NCBI GenBank assembly: GCA_963815325.1
Contig: CAWFGG010000007.1
Coordinates: forward strand, 62,001-126,000
Direction: 5' to 3'
DNA from: JABDII01 sp963815325
GTDB taxonomy: Bacteria > Gemmatimonadota > Gemmatimonadetes > Gemmatimonadales > GWC2-71-9
DNA length: 64,000 bases
Shown here: positions 16,925 to 25,289 of the stretch, in pieces
How the letters are laid out: each line of letters starts with the position of its first letter
Numbering within the stretch: the first letter of the stretch is position 1
Made by a program: the position numbers and the translations under genes
The notes under the pieces: model-generated
The model's database searches: none
What the model saw: the letters and a program-made list of their open reading frames with translations, nothing else
Told to the model about the DNA's origin: nothing

Positions 16925-18980
16925 CGAACCGCGCGAGAAGGTGAGCGCGAGCGCCGGCGGGTTGTCGGCGATATTCCGCGCCCGCCCGCTGCGCCTGGCC
17001 ATCCAGGTCGGCATCCTGCTGGTCATCCTCGCAGGCGTTGGGACCGTCGGCTTCGTCGAGTACAGCGCGCAGCCGGGCTTCTGCAACAACTGCCACAACA
17101 TGGTCCCGTACTACGAGTCCTGGAAGACGTCCTCCCACAACTTCGTGCCGTGCATCCAGTGCCATTACGCGCCCGGCATCAAAGCGGAGGCCATGGGCAA
17201 ACTCCAGGCGGCGAATCAAGTGGTGAAATACGTGACGGGCACCTACGGCCTCAAACCGTGGGCCGAGATCGAAGACGCCGCCTGCCTCCGCTCAGGCTGC
17301 CATGTGACCCGGCAGTTGGAAGGCGAGGTCAGTTTCGAGGGCGTCCGCTTCGACCACTCGGCGCATCTCGGCGAACTACGGCGAGGAAAAGAACTTCGCT
17401 GCACCAGCTGCCACTCGCAGATCGTGCAGGGGCAACACCTCACGGTGACGGCCTCGACCTGCTTCCTCTGTCACTTCAAGGGGCGCCCGGCCGGCGACCC
17501 CGTCGGCGGATGCGTCGGATGCCACCCGACACCGCCGCGGGTGGTGTCGCCGGCCGGATTCACCGTCGATCACGAGGACTACGTCCGGGACATGGTCTCG
17601 TGTGTGTCCTGCCACGACAACGTCACGGAGGGCTCGGGCACGGCCGAGAAGTCGCGCTGCTTCATCTGCCACAACGAACCCGAGCGGGTCGAGCAGTTCG
17701 GCAATACGACCGTGATGCACCAGATCCACATCGCCGAGCACAACGTCGAGTGCGCCCAGTGCCATCTGCCGATCGAACACCGGGTCTTGTCTCACAGCGA
17801 GACCTTCGACCTCGACTGCCGCTCATGCCACAAACAAACCCACGATCAGCAGCAAAAGCTCTATGCCGGAATCGGCGGCCACGGCACAGAGGCCATGCCC
17901 AGCTCAATGTATCTGGCCAACGTGTCGTGCAAGGGCTGCCACGAGTTGACCTCCCGAATCAAGGGACACGAAGAGGTTTCGCTCGCGGGCGAAGCCTCCT
18001 GCTTATCCTGTCATGGGACCCGCTACGCCAACATCCTGCCCGCCTGGCAGAAGGAGATGACGCGGAAGGTGGACCGGGTTGCCGGCGTCGTCCGGGGTGC
18101 CAAGGGCGCGCGCGCGGCCGCGTCGGTCCGGACCCGGCCCACGGTCGACTCGCTCTTCCAATTGGCGGACGACAACGTCGCGTTGGTGCAGGACGGCAAA
18201 GGGGCACACAACATCGCCTTCGCGGACGAACTGTTGCGCCAGACGCTTCAGTTTGTGCGCCAGGCAGTCACTGCCGGCCGGCTGCCCTACACAGTGCCCA
18301 CGGTGGACCTCGGACCGTCGGTGACCGCCAACGTCTGCCTGCAATGCCACCTGGGCACGGAACGGAAGACGGTCGACTTCAAGGGCACATCGTTCAGCCA
18401 CGAACGGCACGTGCTGCGCGGCGGTCTGGCCTGCACGGCCTGCCACACACCCATCGAGGACCACGGCAAGACCCGGCTCGGGTCGGCGGCCGACTGTCAG
18501 TCCTGTCATCACCGCGCGGCGGCGCAACCGCTGGACTGCGCCCGGTGCCACCAGGGGGGTTCCGGCGCGCCCGAGGGCACGATCGCCACGGCCGGCGGCG
18601 ATCTCTTCCCGCATCAGACCCATCTCACCGCGGACCTCAGCTGCGCTACCTGCCACAAGGCGCCGAGCATGAAGGCCACGGACCTCAACTGCGAATCGTG
18701 CCACGACTCGCATCACCAACCCAAGGCCACCTGCCTCAACTGTCACCGGCCGGAAGACGGCGTCAAGGCCAAACACACGAAGGCGATCGCGCATACCGTG
18801 GCGTGCGTCCAATGTCACGGCGAGGCCGTGAAGAACCTGACCGGATGGAGCCGGCAGGTCTGCACCACCTGCCACGTCGATCGCGTCGACCACAACGCAC
18901 CCTTGCCGTGCGATGGATGCCACCGGATGGCGCCGCAGGCAGCGCCCGCTGCCGACTCGACCCGTGCGACTGGGCAGTAA
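16911..18980 (+). CDS. 22-haem NapC/NirT-type membrane-anchored cytochrome c
   Basis: The 689-residue protein starts with GTG, overlaps the preceding gene by 14 bases, and has one N-terminal membrane helix (about residues 28-50). A NapC/NirT-like region follows (FCNNCHNMVPYY and PCIQCHYAPG), the form that takes electrons from quinol or membrane partners. I count 21 CXXCH motifs plus one CX4CH motif (CLRSGCH, near residue 124). A stretch without haem motifs, about residues 370-470, divides an N-terminal group of 12 from a C-terminal group of 10. It is far larger than classical NapC (4 haems) and probably acts as an inner-membrane-to-periplasm wire. Confidence 0.92.
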   Translation: MTTPDEPREKVSASAGGLSAIFRARPLRLAIQVGILLVILAGVGTVGFVEYSAQPGFCNNCHNMVPYYESWKTSSHNFVPCIQCHYAPGIKAEAMGKLQAANQVVKYVTGTYGLKPWAEIEDAACLRSGCHVTRQLEGEVSFEGVRFDHSAHLGELRRGKELRCTSCHSQIVQGQHLTVTASTCFLCHFKGRPAGDPVGGCVGCHPTPPRVVSPAGFTVDHEDYVRDMVSCVSCHDNVTEGSGTAEKSRCFICHNEPERVEQFGNTTVMHQIHIAEHNVECAQCHLPIEHRVLSHSETFDLDCRSCHKQTHDQQQKLYAGIGGHGTEAMPSSMYLANVSCKGCHELTSRIKGHEEVSLAGEASCLSCHGTRYANILPAWQKEMTRKVDRVAGVVRGAKGARAAASVRTRPTVDSLFQLADDNVALVQDGKGAHNIAFADELLRQTLQFVRQAVTAGRLPYTVPTVDLGPSVTANVCLQCHLGTERKTVDFKGTSFSHERHVLRGGLACTACHTPIEDHGKTRLGSAADCQSCHHRAAAQPLDCARCHQGGSGAPEGTIATAGGDLFPHQTHLTADLSCATCHKAPSMKATDLNCESCHDSHHQPKATCLNCHRPEDGVKAKHTKAIAHTVACVQCHGEAVKNLTGWSRQVCTTCHVDRVDHNAPLPCDGCHRMAPQAAPAADSTRATGQ

Positions 18981-18993
18981 GCAGCTCCACAGC

Positions 18994-21135
18994 ATGATCA
19001 GCCACTACGGCGCCCGGCTACTCGTCCTGGCCGGCGCCTTGGTGGTGACGTCCCATGGAATAGAAGCGCAGACCCCTCGGGCCCAAGCCCGCGCCCGGCC
19101 GGCCTCGTCGGTCGACTGCCAGAAGTGCCATGGCGACCGCCAGTTCTTGATGGGGAAGGTGCCACGGTCGGGCCAATGGGCCACCCTCTACGTCACCGAC
19201 TCGATCCTCCAAGGCACCAAGCACTCCGACCAGACCTGTACCGATTGCCATCCGGGCTTCGACGCAGGGTTTCCCCACACCGCACCGGCCGCGGCGGTGC
19301 CGTGCGCGAGCTGCCACGAAACACAGGGCGCCGACTGGGCTCAGTCCATCCATGCGGTGGACACCAATGGCGACACGCCCACCTGTGTGTCGTGCCACAC
19401 CGCCCACACCGTGTTCGGCGCGGACGATCGCCGCTCGCCGACCCACGCGCTGAATGTGGCGGAGCTCTGCGGCAGCTGTCACGCCGACGAGCACATCATC
19501 GGGACGTATTTCTCGGGCCCGGAGGGAGCCCAGGCGCGCGAAGCCGTGGCGCAATACCACACCACGGTCCATGGGGTAGCACTCACTCGCGCCGGCCTCT
19601 TGGTCTCAGCCACCTGCAACGACTGCCACCGGGCACACAAGGTGTTGCCGGCCGACTCGGCTGAATCATCGGTCAATCGCGCCAACGTCGCGGAGACTTG
19701 CGGCGCCTGCCATCTCGGCATTCTCGACGTGTACCTGCAGTCGGCGCATGGCACCGCCTACGAGACCGGCGTCCGCACCGCCGAGGGACGCGAGGCTCCG
19801 GTGTGCGTGGAGTGTCACAGCTCACACGAGGTGGTACGTGCCGACCAGCCGGATTGGTTCCTCGGCATGGCGGAGAAATGCGGCTCGTGCCATGGGGAAC
19901 TGCTCGAGACTTACCTGGGTACCTACCACGGCAAGGTGACCCGGCTGGGCGGTGGCCTGACGGCCAAGTGCAGCGACTGCCACACGCCCCACGACATGCG
20001 CCCCGCCACGGACACCACATCGTCGGTGTTCCCCACCAAACTGGTGGCCACCTGCTCCGGATGCCATCCGAAGGCCAACCAGAACTTCGTCAAGTACCAC
20101 GCCCACGCCGACGAGCATCAGCGGAACCGATATCCCTTGATGTATTGGACCTGGCTCGGGATGACGTCCCTGTTGGTCGGGGTGTTCAGCTTCTTCGGGC
20201 TGCACACCCTGCTCTGGCTCACGCGCCTGGCTATCGACGGGATGCGGTCATCGGGCCGTTCGCTCATGCCATGGGCGTGGCGCTGGGTGACGCGCGCCAT
20301 CAGCGCATCCCATCGGGGACCCGGACCCTACCTCCGACGGTTCACGGTGCTCGAGCGCACGCTCCACGCGTTCGTCATCGTGTCGTTCTTCGGGCTGGTC
20401 ATCACAGGTATCCCGCTCCATTTCTCGTCCGCGCGGTGGGCGGGCATTTTCGTCAAGGCCATCGGAGGTTTCCAAAGCGCCGGATTCATCCACCGCTTTT
20501 GTGCCATCCTCACGTTCGGGTACTTCTTTACCCATGTCGCGACCCTCACGGTACGGGCCTTCCGGAGCACCAACAAACAAGATCTCCTCTGGGGACCGAA
20601 CTCCATGGTGCCGCAGCCGAAGGACATTCTCGATGTTGTGCAGCAGTTCCGCTGGTTCCTGGGTCTGGGCCCGCGGCCCAAGTTCGACCGGTTCAGCTAC
20701 ATGGAGAAGTTCGACTACTGGGCGGTGTTCTGGGGTGTTGCCATCATCGGGGGCTCGGGGCTCCTCCTTTGGTTCCCCGAGTTCTTCTCGCTGCTCTTCC
20801 CCGGATGGGTGTTCAATATCGCCACCATCGTACACGGCGACGAGGCGCTCTTAGCACTCGGATTCATCTTCACCATCCACTTCTTCAACGTGCACCTCCG
20901 GCCGGAGAAGTTCCCTATCGACGTCGTCATCTTCACCGGGAGCGCAACGGCGCAGTACATGGAGGAGGAGCATCCGCTGGAATACGAACGGTTGAAGGCC
21001 GAGGGGCGGCTCGAGAGCCTGGAGGTCGAGCCTCCATCGACCGTGTTCTACGGCTGGTCGATCATCCTGGGCTTCATGGCCTTGGCGCTCGGCATCAGCC
21101 TCATCGCGCTGGTGATCTGGTCGGTCCTGCAGTGA
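18994..21135 (+). CDS. CbcL-like fusion of 11-haem cytochrome c and cytochrome b
   Basis: The 713-residue protein has a signal peptide (MISHYGARLLVLAGALVV), eleven CXXCH motifs in the first roughly 385 residues, and then a membrane domain with cytochrome b-type helices. Candidate b-haem histidines lie in ERTLHAF, GIPLHFS, FIHRFCA, FFTHVAT and the GFIFTIHFFNVHLRP helix. The layout resembles Geobacter CbcL, an inner-membrane quinol oxidase for low-potential extracellular electron transfer. I chose ATG 18994 because it directly opens the signal peptide; an earlier in-frame ATG at 18913 would lie inside the preceding gene. Confidence 0.88.
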   Translation: MISHYGARLLVLAGALVVTSHGIEAQTPRAQARARPASSVDCQKCHGDRQFLMGKVPRSGQWATLYVTDSILQGTKHSDQTCTDCHPGFDAGFPHTAPAAAVPCASCHETQGADWAQSIHAVDTNGDTPTCVSCHTAHTVFGADDRRSPTHALNVAELCGSCHADEHIIGTYFSGPEGAQAREAVAQYHTTVHGVALTRAGLLVSATCNDCHRAHKVLPADSAESSVNRANVAETCGACHLGILDVYLQSAHGTAYETGVRTAEGREAPVCVECHSSHEVVRADQPDWFLGMAEKCGSCHGELLETYLGTYHGKVTRLGGGLTAKCSDCHTPHDMRPATDTTSSVFPTKLVATCSGCHPKANQNFVKYHAHADEHQRNRYPLMYWTWLGMTSLLVGVFSFFGLHTLLWLTRLAIDGMRSSGRSLMPWAWRWVTRAISASHRGPGPYLRRFTVLERTLHAFVIVSFFGLVITGIPLHFSSARWAGIFVKAIGGFQSAGFIHRFCAILTFGYFFTHVATLTVRAFRSTNKQDLLWGPNSMVPQPKDILDVVQQFRWFLGLGPRPKFDRFSYMEKFDYWAVFWGVAIIGGSGLLLWFPEFFSLLFPGWVFNIATIVHGDEALLALGFIFTIHFFNVHLRPEKFPIDVVIFTGSATAQYMEEEHPLEYERLKAEGRLESLEVEPPSTVFYGWSIILGFMALALGISLIALVIWSVLQ

Positions 21136-21136
21136 G

Positions 21137-21179
21137 TCGGTAGGTCGGTCGGTAGGTCGGTCGGTAGGTAGGTGGGTAG
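21137..21179. repeat. 12-base tandem repeat, about 3.5 copies
   Basis: Directly after the stop codon of the CbcL-like gene, the unit TCGGTAGGTCGG occurs at 21137-21148 and 21149-21160, a variant TCGGTAGGTAGG at 21161-21172 and a partial copy to 21179. It is built from GGTC/GGTA tetramers, and slippage at such a site could vary its length. No CRISPR-like spacing is present. Confidence 0.85.
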
Positions 21180-21208
21180 TCTCGGCGGATAGCACAAGCC
21201 CGCTTGGC

Positions 21209-21224
21209 TGGCAAGGTCCTTGCA
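21209..21224 (+). promoter_or_regulatory. sigma-54-type -24/-12 promoter candidate
   Basis: TGGCAAGGTCCTTGCA matches the consensus TGGCACRNNNNTTGCW at every defined position except one (A for C at position 6). Transcription would start near 21235, giving a leader of about 80 bases before the tetrahaem gene. The same bases form a perfect palindrome, GCAAGG-T-CCTTGC, so a repressor site is an alternative reading. The leader then holds two small hairpins (21237-21254 and 21259-21273). Confidence 0.6.
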
Positions 21225-21315
21225 AAGTAGACCTTGGGCTCACACCTTTGAGCCTGCGCCGGATGTGCTCCGGTGACCACGTTGAAGTCCGATTCTCGAT
21301 AGTGAGGCTGACACG

Positions 21316-21711
21316 ATGAAGAACCTGTTCCGTCTGGTCCCAATCGGGGCGATTCTCTTGCTCACCGTGGGCGTGGTGCCCGCTTTGGCACAGGCGGCCA
21401 AGCCGCCGGCTGTGACCCACGACCTGGCGGGGCGGGATCAATGCTCCATGTGTCATTCGGGCGCCATGCCCGACATCCCGGTCGCACCGGCCGCAAGCCA
21501 CAAGGGCCTGGAGGTCAAGACCTGCCTGTGGTGCCACGCGCCGGACGCTGCCATGCTGACCAAGACCGCGACCGCGATCCCGCACGCCCTCGAGGGCCGC
21601 GACAAGTGCAGCATGTGCCACTCCGGGGCCGTGCCAGACGTGAAGGCCATGCCGGCCGATCACAAGGGCCGGGCCGATACAGACTGTGCGGTGTGCCACA
21701 AGCCTGCCTGA
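21316..21711 (+). CDS. small periplasmic tetrahaem cytochrome c
   Basis: The 131-residue protein has a clear signal peptide with cleavage near ALAQA and four haem motifs: CSMCH, CLWCH, CSMCH and CAVCH. The two halves are an internal duplication: GRDQCSMCHSGAMPD and GRDKCSMCHSGAVPD lie about 57 residues apart. It stands alone between a sigma-54-like promoter and a strong terminator, so it is a separately controlled transcript. Its size and solubility suggest a periplasmic shuttle between inner-membrane cytochromes and the outer-membrane conduit. Confidence 0.92.
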   Translation: MKNLFRLVPIGAILLLTVGVVPALAQAAKPPAVTHDLAGRDQCSMCHSGAMPDIPVAPAASHKGLEVKTCLWCHAPDAAMLTKTATAIPHALEGRDKCSMCHSGAVPDVKAMPADHKGRADTDCAVCHKPA

Positions 21712-21750
21712 ACCGATAGGCGGCCTTGCCCGCACCTGATTGAGCGACAC

Positions 21751-21790
21751 GCGGGGCGTCCTGTGTACAGGACGCCCCGCGGCTCTTTCT
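21751..21790 (+). terminator. Rho-independent terminator after the tetrahaem gene
   Basis: A perfect 13-base stem (GCGGGGCGTCCTG at 21751-21763, CAGGACGCCCCGC at 21768-21780) with loop TGTA is followed by GGCTCTTTCT. It lies 40 bases after the tetrahaem stop codon. The T-run is short, but the stem is very stable. Confidence 0.85.
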
Positions 21791-22047
21791 GGACATCCGG
21801 CGGGCACCGTTGCGACACCATGAAGAAAACATGAAGATTGTCGTAAGGGACTTTAATCCCCCTTTTCGTCTGTCGAAGAGGTCCGTAGTTTTACGCAGCG
21901 TTTCACGGCTTCTTCATGGTGACCGCTGCAAATTCAGTCCCATATCAGAGTACGATTCTCCGATTTCGAAGTGCAATGAAGGTTCACCTCGATGGGTCTC
22001 CCCCGATTCGGGTGGAATCCTGAATGGCCATGGCAATGGAGGTGGAT
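21791..22047. other. intergenic region upstream of the porin-cytochrome operon
   Basis: About 257 bases, noticeably richer in A+T than its surroundings, lie between the terminator and the lipoprotein cytochrome. It should hold the operon promoter, but I see no confident -35/-10 or -24/-12 pair. I looked for a cyclic di-GMP (GEMM) riboswitch, as found before Geobacter cytochromes, and did not find its conserved core. Confidence 0.5.
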
Positions 22048-23643
22048 GTGAAAGCAAGACTCGTTCGTTTCCCACATGCCCCGCGCCGGACGCGCGGTGC
22101 ATGGCTCGCGCTCGCTCTCGTGGGCGCGATGACCGTGTTGGCCGCGTGTACCGACACGGAAGTCGTGTTCCGCGACCGGGAAATCTTCAACCCGCCGCCC
22201 GACGCCACCTTCAACTTCCTGGGCTACTTCGACGCCGACGCGAAGCTGACTACGTGCGGCAACTGCCACGTGGGCCAGCAGGCCGGGTGGGAGACCACGG
22301 GCCACGCCGACGCGTGGGACGGACTCCAGGCAAGCGGCCACGCACAGGCCTTCTGCGAGGGTTGCCACACCATCAGCGAGCTCGGCAACGCCCTGGACCA
22401 GCCGGCCGGCTACAACCTGGTAGCCGACGAGGCCTACGAGGACGTGCAGTGCGAGAGCTGCCATGGCTCGGGCTACGACCACGTGCAGGATCCCGACGCC
22501 ACCCAGCCGTTGGCACCGATGTCGGTAAGCACCGGCCTCACCACCGGATGCGGCGAATGCCACGAAGGGGCGCACCATCCGTTCGTCGAGCAGTGGGAAG
22601 AGTCGGCCCACGCACTGACGCCCGCCTGGCAGGGAAGCTCGAGCACTCTGACCAATCCGTCGTGCATGCAGTGCCACGAGGGCAAGACGGCGATGGTGGT
22701 CAAGTTCCTCGAGACCGACGACTACATCGAGAAGAACGACGGGCAGCCGCAGCCCATCGTCTGCATCGTCTGCCACGATCCGCACGGCTCGCCTAACGAC
22801 GCCAACCTGCGGGCCTCGATCACCGTCGCCTCGACCGAGCACCTCTGCGTGACCTGCCACTCGCGCCGCGGCACACCGTGGTCCTCGCATGGGCCGCATG
22901 CGGCCCAGGGTCTCCTGGTGCTGGGCGAGAACGTGGGGTACATCCCGGCCGGGTTCGTGTATGACACCAACTCGATCGCCTCGACCCACGGCACCACGGC
23001 CAACGCCAAGCTCTGCGCCACGTGCCACGTCAACTTCTTCGACGTGACCGATGCGGCCACCGGCGACTTCCTGCTCACGTCGGTGGGCCACACCTTCGAG
23101 GCGGTTCCCTGCCTCGACGCGCAAGGGCTGCCCACCACCGGGCCGTGCGCCGACGACCAGCGCCAATACGTGGCCTGCACGGGGGCAGGGTGCCACGTGG
23201 GAGCCACGAATTCACAAATGGCATTCCGCTTCGGAACGCTTCGTGGCGAGCTCGAGTTCCTGCTCGACCAACTGTGGTTCGATACCAACGCCGACCACAT
23301 CATCGATGTGGCTGACGCCGGCCTCCTTCCGCAGATCGTGGCCACGGGCGACACTACCCAGCTCGATGTCTCGGGTGCCTCGGGGGTGAGTGTGGCCATG
23401 GGTGCCATGTGGAACGCCTACCTGGCGTACACGAGTACCAGACCGTTCTGGGCCGACTTCGAGGTCTTCGGCACCCACGCAGGGACCCACAAGGCCAGCG
23501 GCGAGGGCGTACACAATCCGTTCCTGCTCAAGGCCCTGCTCATTGCCTCGATCAACGAGGTGAAGTCGACCTATGGGTTGCCGGGCGTCCCGATCACCGT
23601 GGATGTTGGAACGCTGCCGCCCGGCGTGCGGCGTATCCGCTGA
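22048..23643 (+). CDS. nonaheme outer-surface lipoprotein cytochrome c
   Basis: The 531-residue protein starts at GTG 22048, preceded by GGAGG with 5-base spacing. Its signal ends in a lipobox (TVLAAC), so the mature N-terminus is a lipid-modified Cys. Eight CXXCH motifs and one CX4CH motif (CTGAGCH) give nine haems. After the haem region a loop reading DTNADHIIDVAD fits an EF-hand or dockerin-type calcium site. It is followed by a porin gene and a 16-haem gene, the order expected for an OmcB-like extracellular member of a porin-cytochrome complex. The homology to OmcB is by architecture, not by alignment. Confidence 0.88.
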   Translation: MKARLVRFPHAPRRTRGAWLALALVGAMTVLAACTDTEVVFRDREIFNPPPDATFNFLGYFDADAKLTTCGNCHVGQQAGWETTGHADAWDGLQASGHAQAFCEGCHTISELGNALDQPAGYNLVADEAYEDVQCESCHGSGYDHVQDPDATQPLAPMSVSTGLTTGCGECHEGAHHPFVEQWEESAHALTPAWQGSSSTLTNPSCMQCHEGKTAMVVKFLETDDYIEKNDGQPQPIVCIVCHDPHGSPNDANLRASITVASTEHLCVTCHSRRGTPWSSHGPHAAQGLLVLGENVGYIPAGFVYDTNSIASTHGTTANAKLCATCHVNFFDVTDAATGDFLLTSVGHTFEAVPCLDAQGLPTTGPCADDQRQYVACTGAGCHVGATNSQMAFRFGTLRGELEFLLDQLWFDTNADHIIDVADAGLLPQIVATGDTTQLDVSGASGVSVAMGAMWNAYLAYTSTRPFWADFEVFGTHAGTHKASGEGVHNPFLLKALLIASINEVKSTYGLPGVPITVDVGTLPPGVRRIR

Positions 23644-23705
23644 CTGGGGGAAGGCGACACGACACGGGTTCAGGGGGAACCGCTAGGGTCGCCTAGTTGA
23701 AGCAG

Positions 23706-23744
23706 CACACGAGCGGGCGGGATTCACTCCCGCCCGCTCGTGTG
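23706..23744. terminator. 17-base hairpin in the porin-cytochrome operon
   Basis: A near-symmetrical stem with left arm 23706-23722 and right arm 23728-23744 encloses loop TTCAC; key bases are CACACGAGCGGGCGGGA pairing with its complement. No T-run follows (GTATGATC), so it may be an mRNA-stability or attenuation element rather than a true terminator. It lies between the lipoprotein stop and the porin start. Confidence 0.6.
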
Positions 23745-23801
23745 TATGATCATATCGAGACGAAGTTCAACCTTCGGCGCCCCGGTCTTCGGGAGGATCC
23801 C

Positions 23802-25289
23802 GTGCGCAAGACCGTCGTCATTCGGACCTGCAAGACCACCACCGCCCTGGTTGCCCTGGCGTCTCTCGGCGCCATCCTGGTTTCCTCACCCGCGCGCGCA
23901 CAGGAGTGGCGCGGGCGCGCCTCCACCCGGGCGCAGTACGTCGAGCTCAGGCCGTACCGGCTCGACAGTGTCCCGGTGGCCAACACGACGCTGGTAAGCG
24001 GTCGGAGCACGTTCAACGGGCGGCTGGTGACCTGCGCGCCCGCCGCCGCCTACTGCTTCTTCTACGACTCCGACGAGGTGGTGTCGACCGCCCCGCTGGT
24101 GCAGGACCTCGACCTGTCGATGTGGGGATTCGGCGTTCAGGGCCTCAGGGTCTACCTGAGCACCCGGCTTCGTGCGTCCCTGGGCGACGAAGAGTTCTGG
24201 CCCCGCTCGGACGACCACTTCGACCTGATCCAGGGCTACGTGGAGCTCAAGCGACACAGCTACCGGTTCCGCCTCGGACGCGACTTCCAGGTGAGTGGCC
24301 TCGGATACTATGGCTACGACGGCGCGTCGGCCGAGGTGCGATTCCGTCCGGCACGCATCGAACTCGAAGCCTACGGCGGATGGGGCCTGGCGCGAGGCCT
24401 GGCGGAACCGGTCACGTCGGATGCCCTCGCCTCGCTCGAGGAGTTCCAGCCCCGGCGCCGGAACTACCTGTTCGGTTTCCGCGCCTCGGCGCGGCCGATC
24501 CCGAACGGGTCCATCGAGGCCGTATACCAAAAGGAGATCCAGACCAACCGCTCGACCATCGCGTCGGAGCGGGTCGCCGTCGATGCCTCCTACCAGCCCA
24601 TTCGTGACCTGTCGATCAAAGGCCACGCAGACTACGACCTGGGCACCGGATGGTGGGGTAAGGCGGGTGCGACGGTGGGATGGTCGCCCATATCCAAGCT
24701 GTACGTCGAGGGGCGGTTGTTCCGCTACCGGCCCGTATTCGACCTGCAAACCATCTGGGCCGCCTTCAGCCCGGTGCCCTACACCGGCTACGGCATGGCA
24801 GTGGGAATCCAACCACGGTCGGATCTCTCGATCCGCCTGGAGGGCGAACGGCGCGACTATGCCGACACCGAAGCGGAGGTGCCGTTCATGGTCACGACCG
24901 ACCGCACCTGGAAAGCGGGAGCGTCGGCCAACTGGCGCGCCACCAGGCAGGTCGACGTGCAGGGATCCTACTACCTCGACTTTACCTTCGGCTCGGCCTT
25001 GAGCGCTGGTGAGGCGCGAGTAAATGTCCGCCCGCTCGACAAGCTCAGCCTCGGCGCACGGTTGTCGGCATTTCAGCAGCTGGGAGAATTTCGCGTGGGT
25101 GAAGGCCGGGTCTGGAGCATCGGCGGCAACGTCAAGTACGATTCGCCGATTGGAACCGTTTGGGGCGCGGTGGACCGCTACCGCCACGATCGCCGGGACC
25201 CGGAATCCGGCTTGCCCGATTGGAACCAACTCAGGGCATCGTTCGGCCTCGCGTTCTACATTGGCTCGGAGCCAGGGAGGCGGCCATGA
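23802..25289 (+). CDS. outer-membrane beta-barrel porin of a porin-cytochrome complex
   Basis: The 495-residue protein has a signal peptide ending in SSPARAQEW and then a long run of alternating polar/hydrophobic strands rich in Tyr, Arg and Gly. It ends with strand GLAFYIGSEPGRRP. GGGAGGA lies 4-5 bases before the GTG at 23802, which makes it a better start than the upstream ATG before the hairpin. No haem motif is present. Position between an extracellular lipoprotein cytochrome and a periplasmic multihaem cytochrome supports an MtrB/OmbB-like role as the insulating sheath. Sequence similarity to known MtrB families was not tested. Confidence 0.78.
   Translation: MRKTVVIRTCKTTTALVALASLGAILVSSPARAQEWRGRASTRAQYVELRPYRLDSVPVANTTLVSGRSTFNGRLVTCAPAAAYCFFYDSDEVVSTAPLVQDLDLSMWGFGVQGLRVYLSTRLRASLGDEEFWPRSDDHFDLIQGYVELKRHSYRFRLGRDFQVSGLGYYGYDGASAEVRFRPARIELEAYGGWGLARGLAEPVTSDALASLEEFQPRRRNYLFGFRASARPIPNGSIEAVYQKEIQTNRSTIASERVAVDASYQPIRDLSIKGHADYDLGTGWWGKAGATVGWSPISKLYVEGRLFRYRPVFDLQTIWAAFSPVPYTGYGMAVGIQPRSDLSIRLEGERRDYADTEAEVPFMVTTDRTWKAGASANWRATRQVDVQGSYYLDFTFGSALSAGEARVNVRPLDKLSLGARLSAFQQLGEFRVGEGRVWSIGGNVKYDSPIGTVWGAVDRYRHDRRDPESGLPDWNQLRASFGLAFYIGSEPGRRP

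Noticed and set aside
17150..18997. Long frame overlapping the 22-haem gene in another plus-strand phase
   Set aside because: It is the shifted reading of a sequence with 22 haem motifs; composition is Arg/Pro-rich with no domain.
21137..21179. CRISPR array
   Set aside because: The repeats are contiguous 12-base units without spacers and no cas gene is in the window.
21236..21315. Cyclic di-GMP (GEMM) riboswitch before the tetrahaem gene
   Set aside because: Two small hairpins exist, but the conserved GEMM core and tetraloop receptor sequences are not seen.
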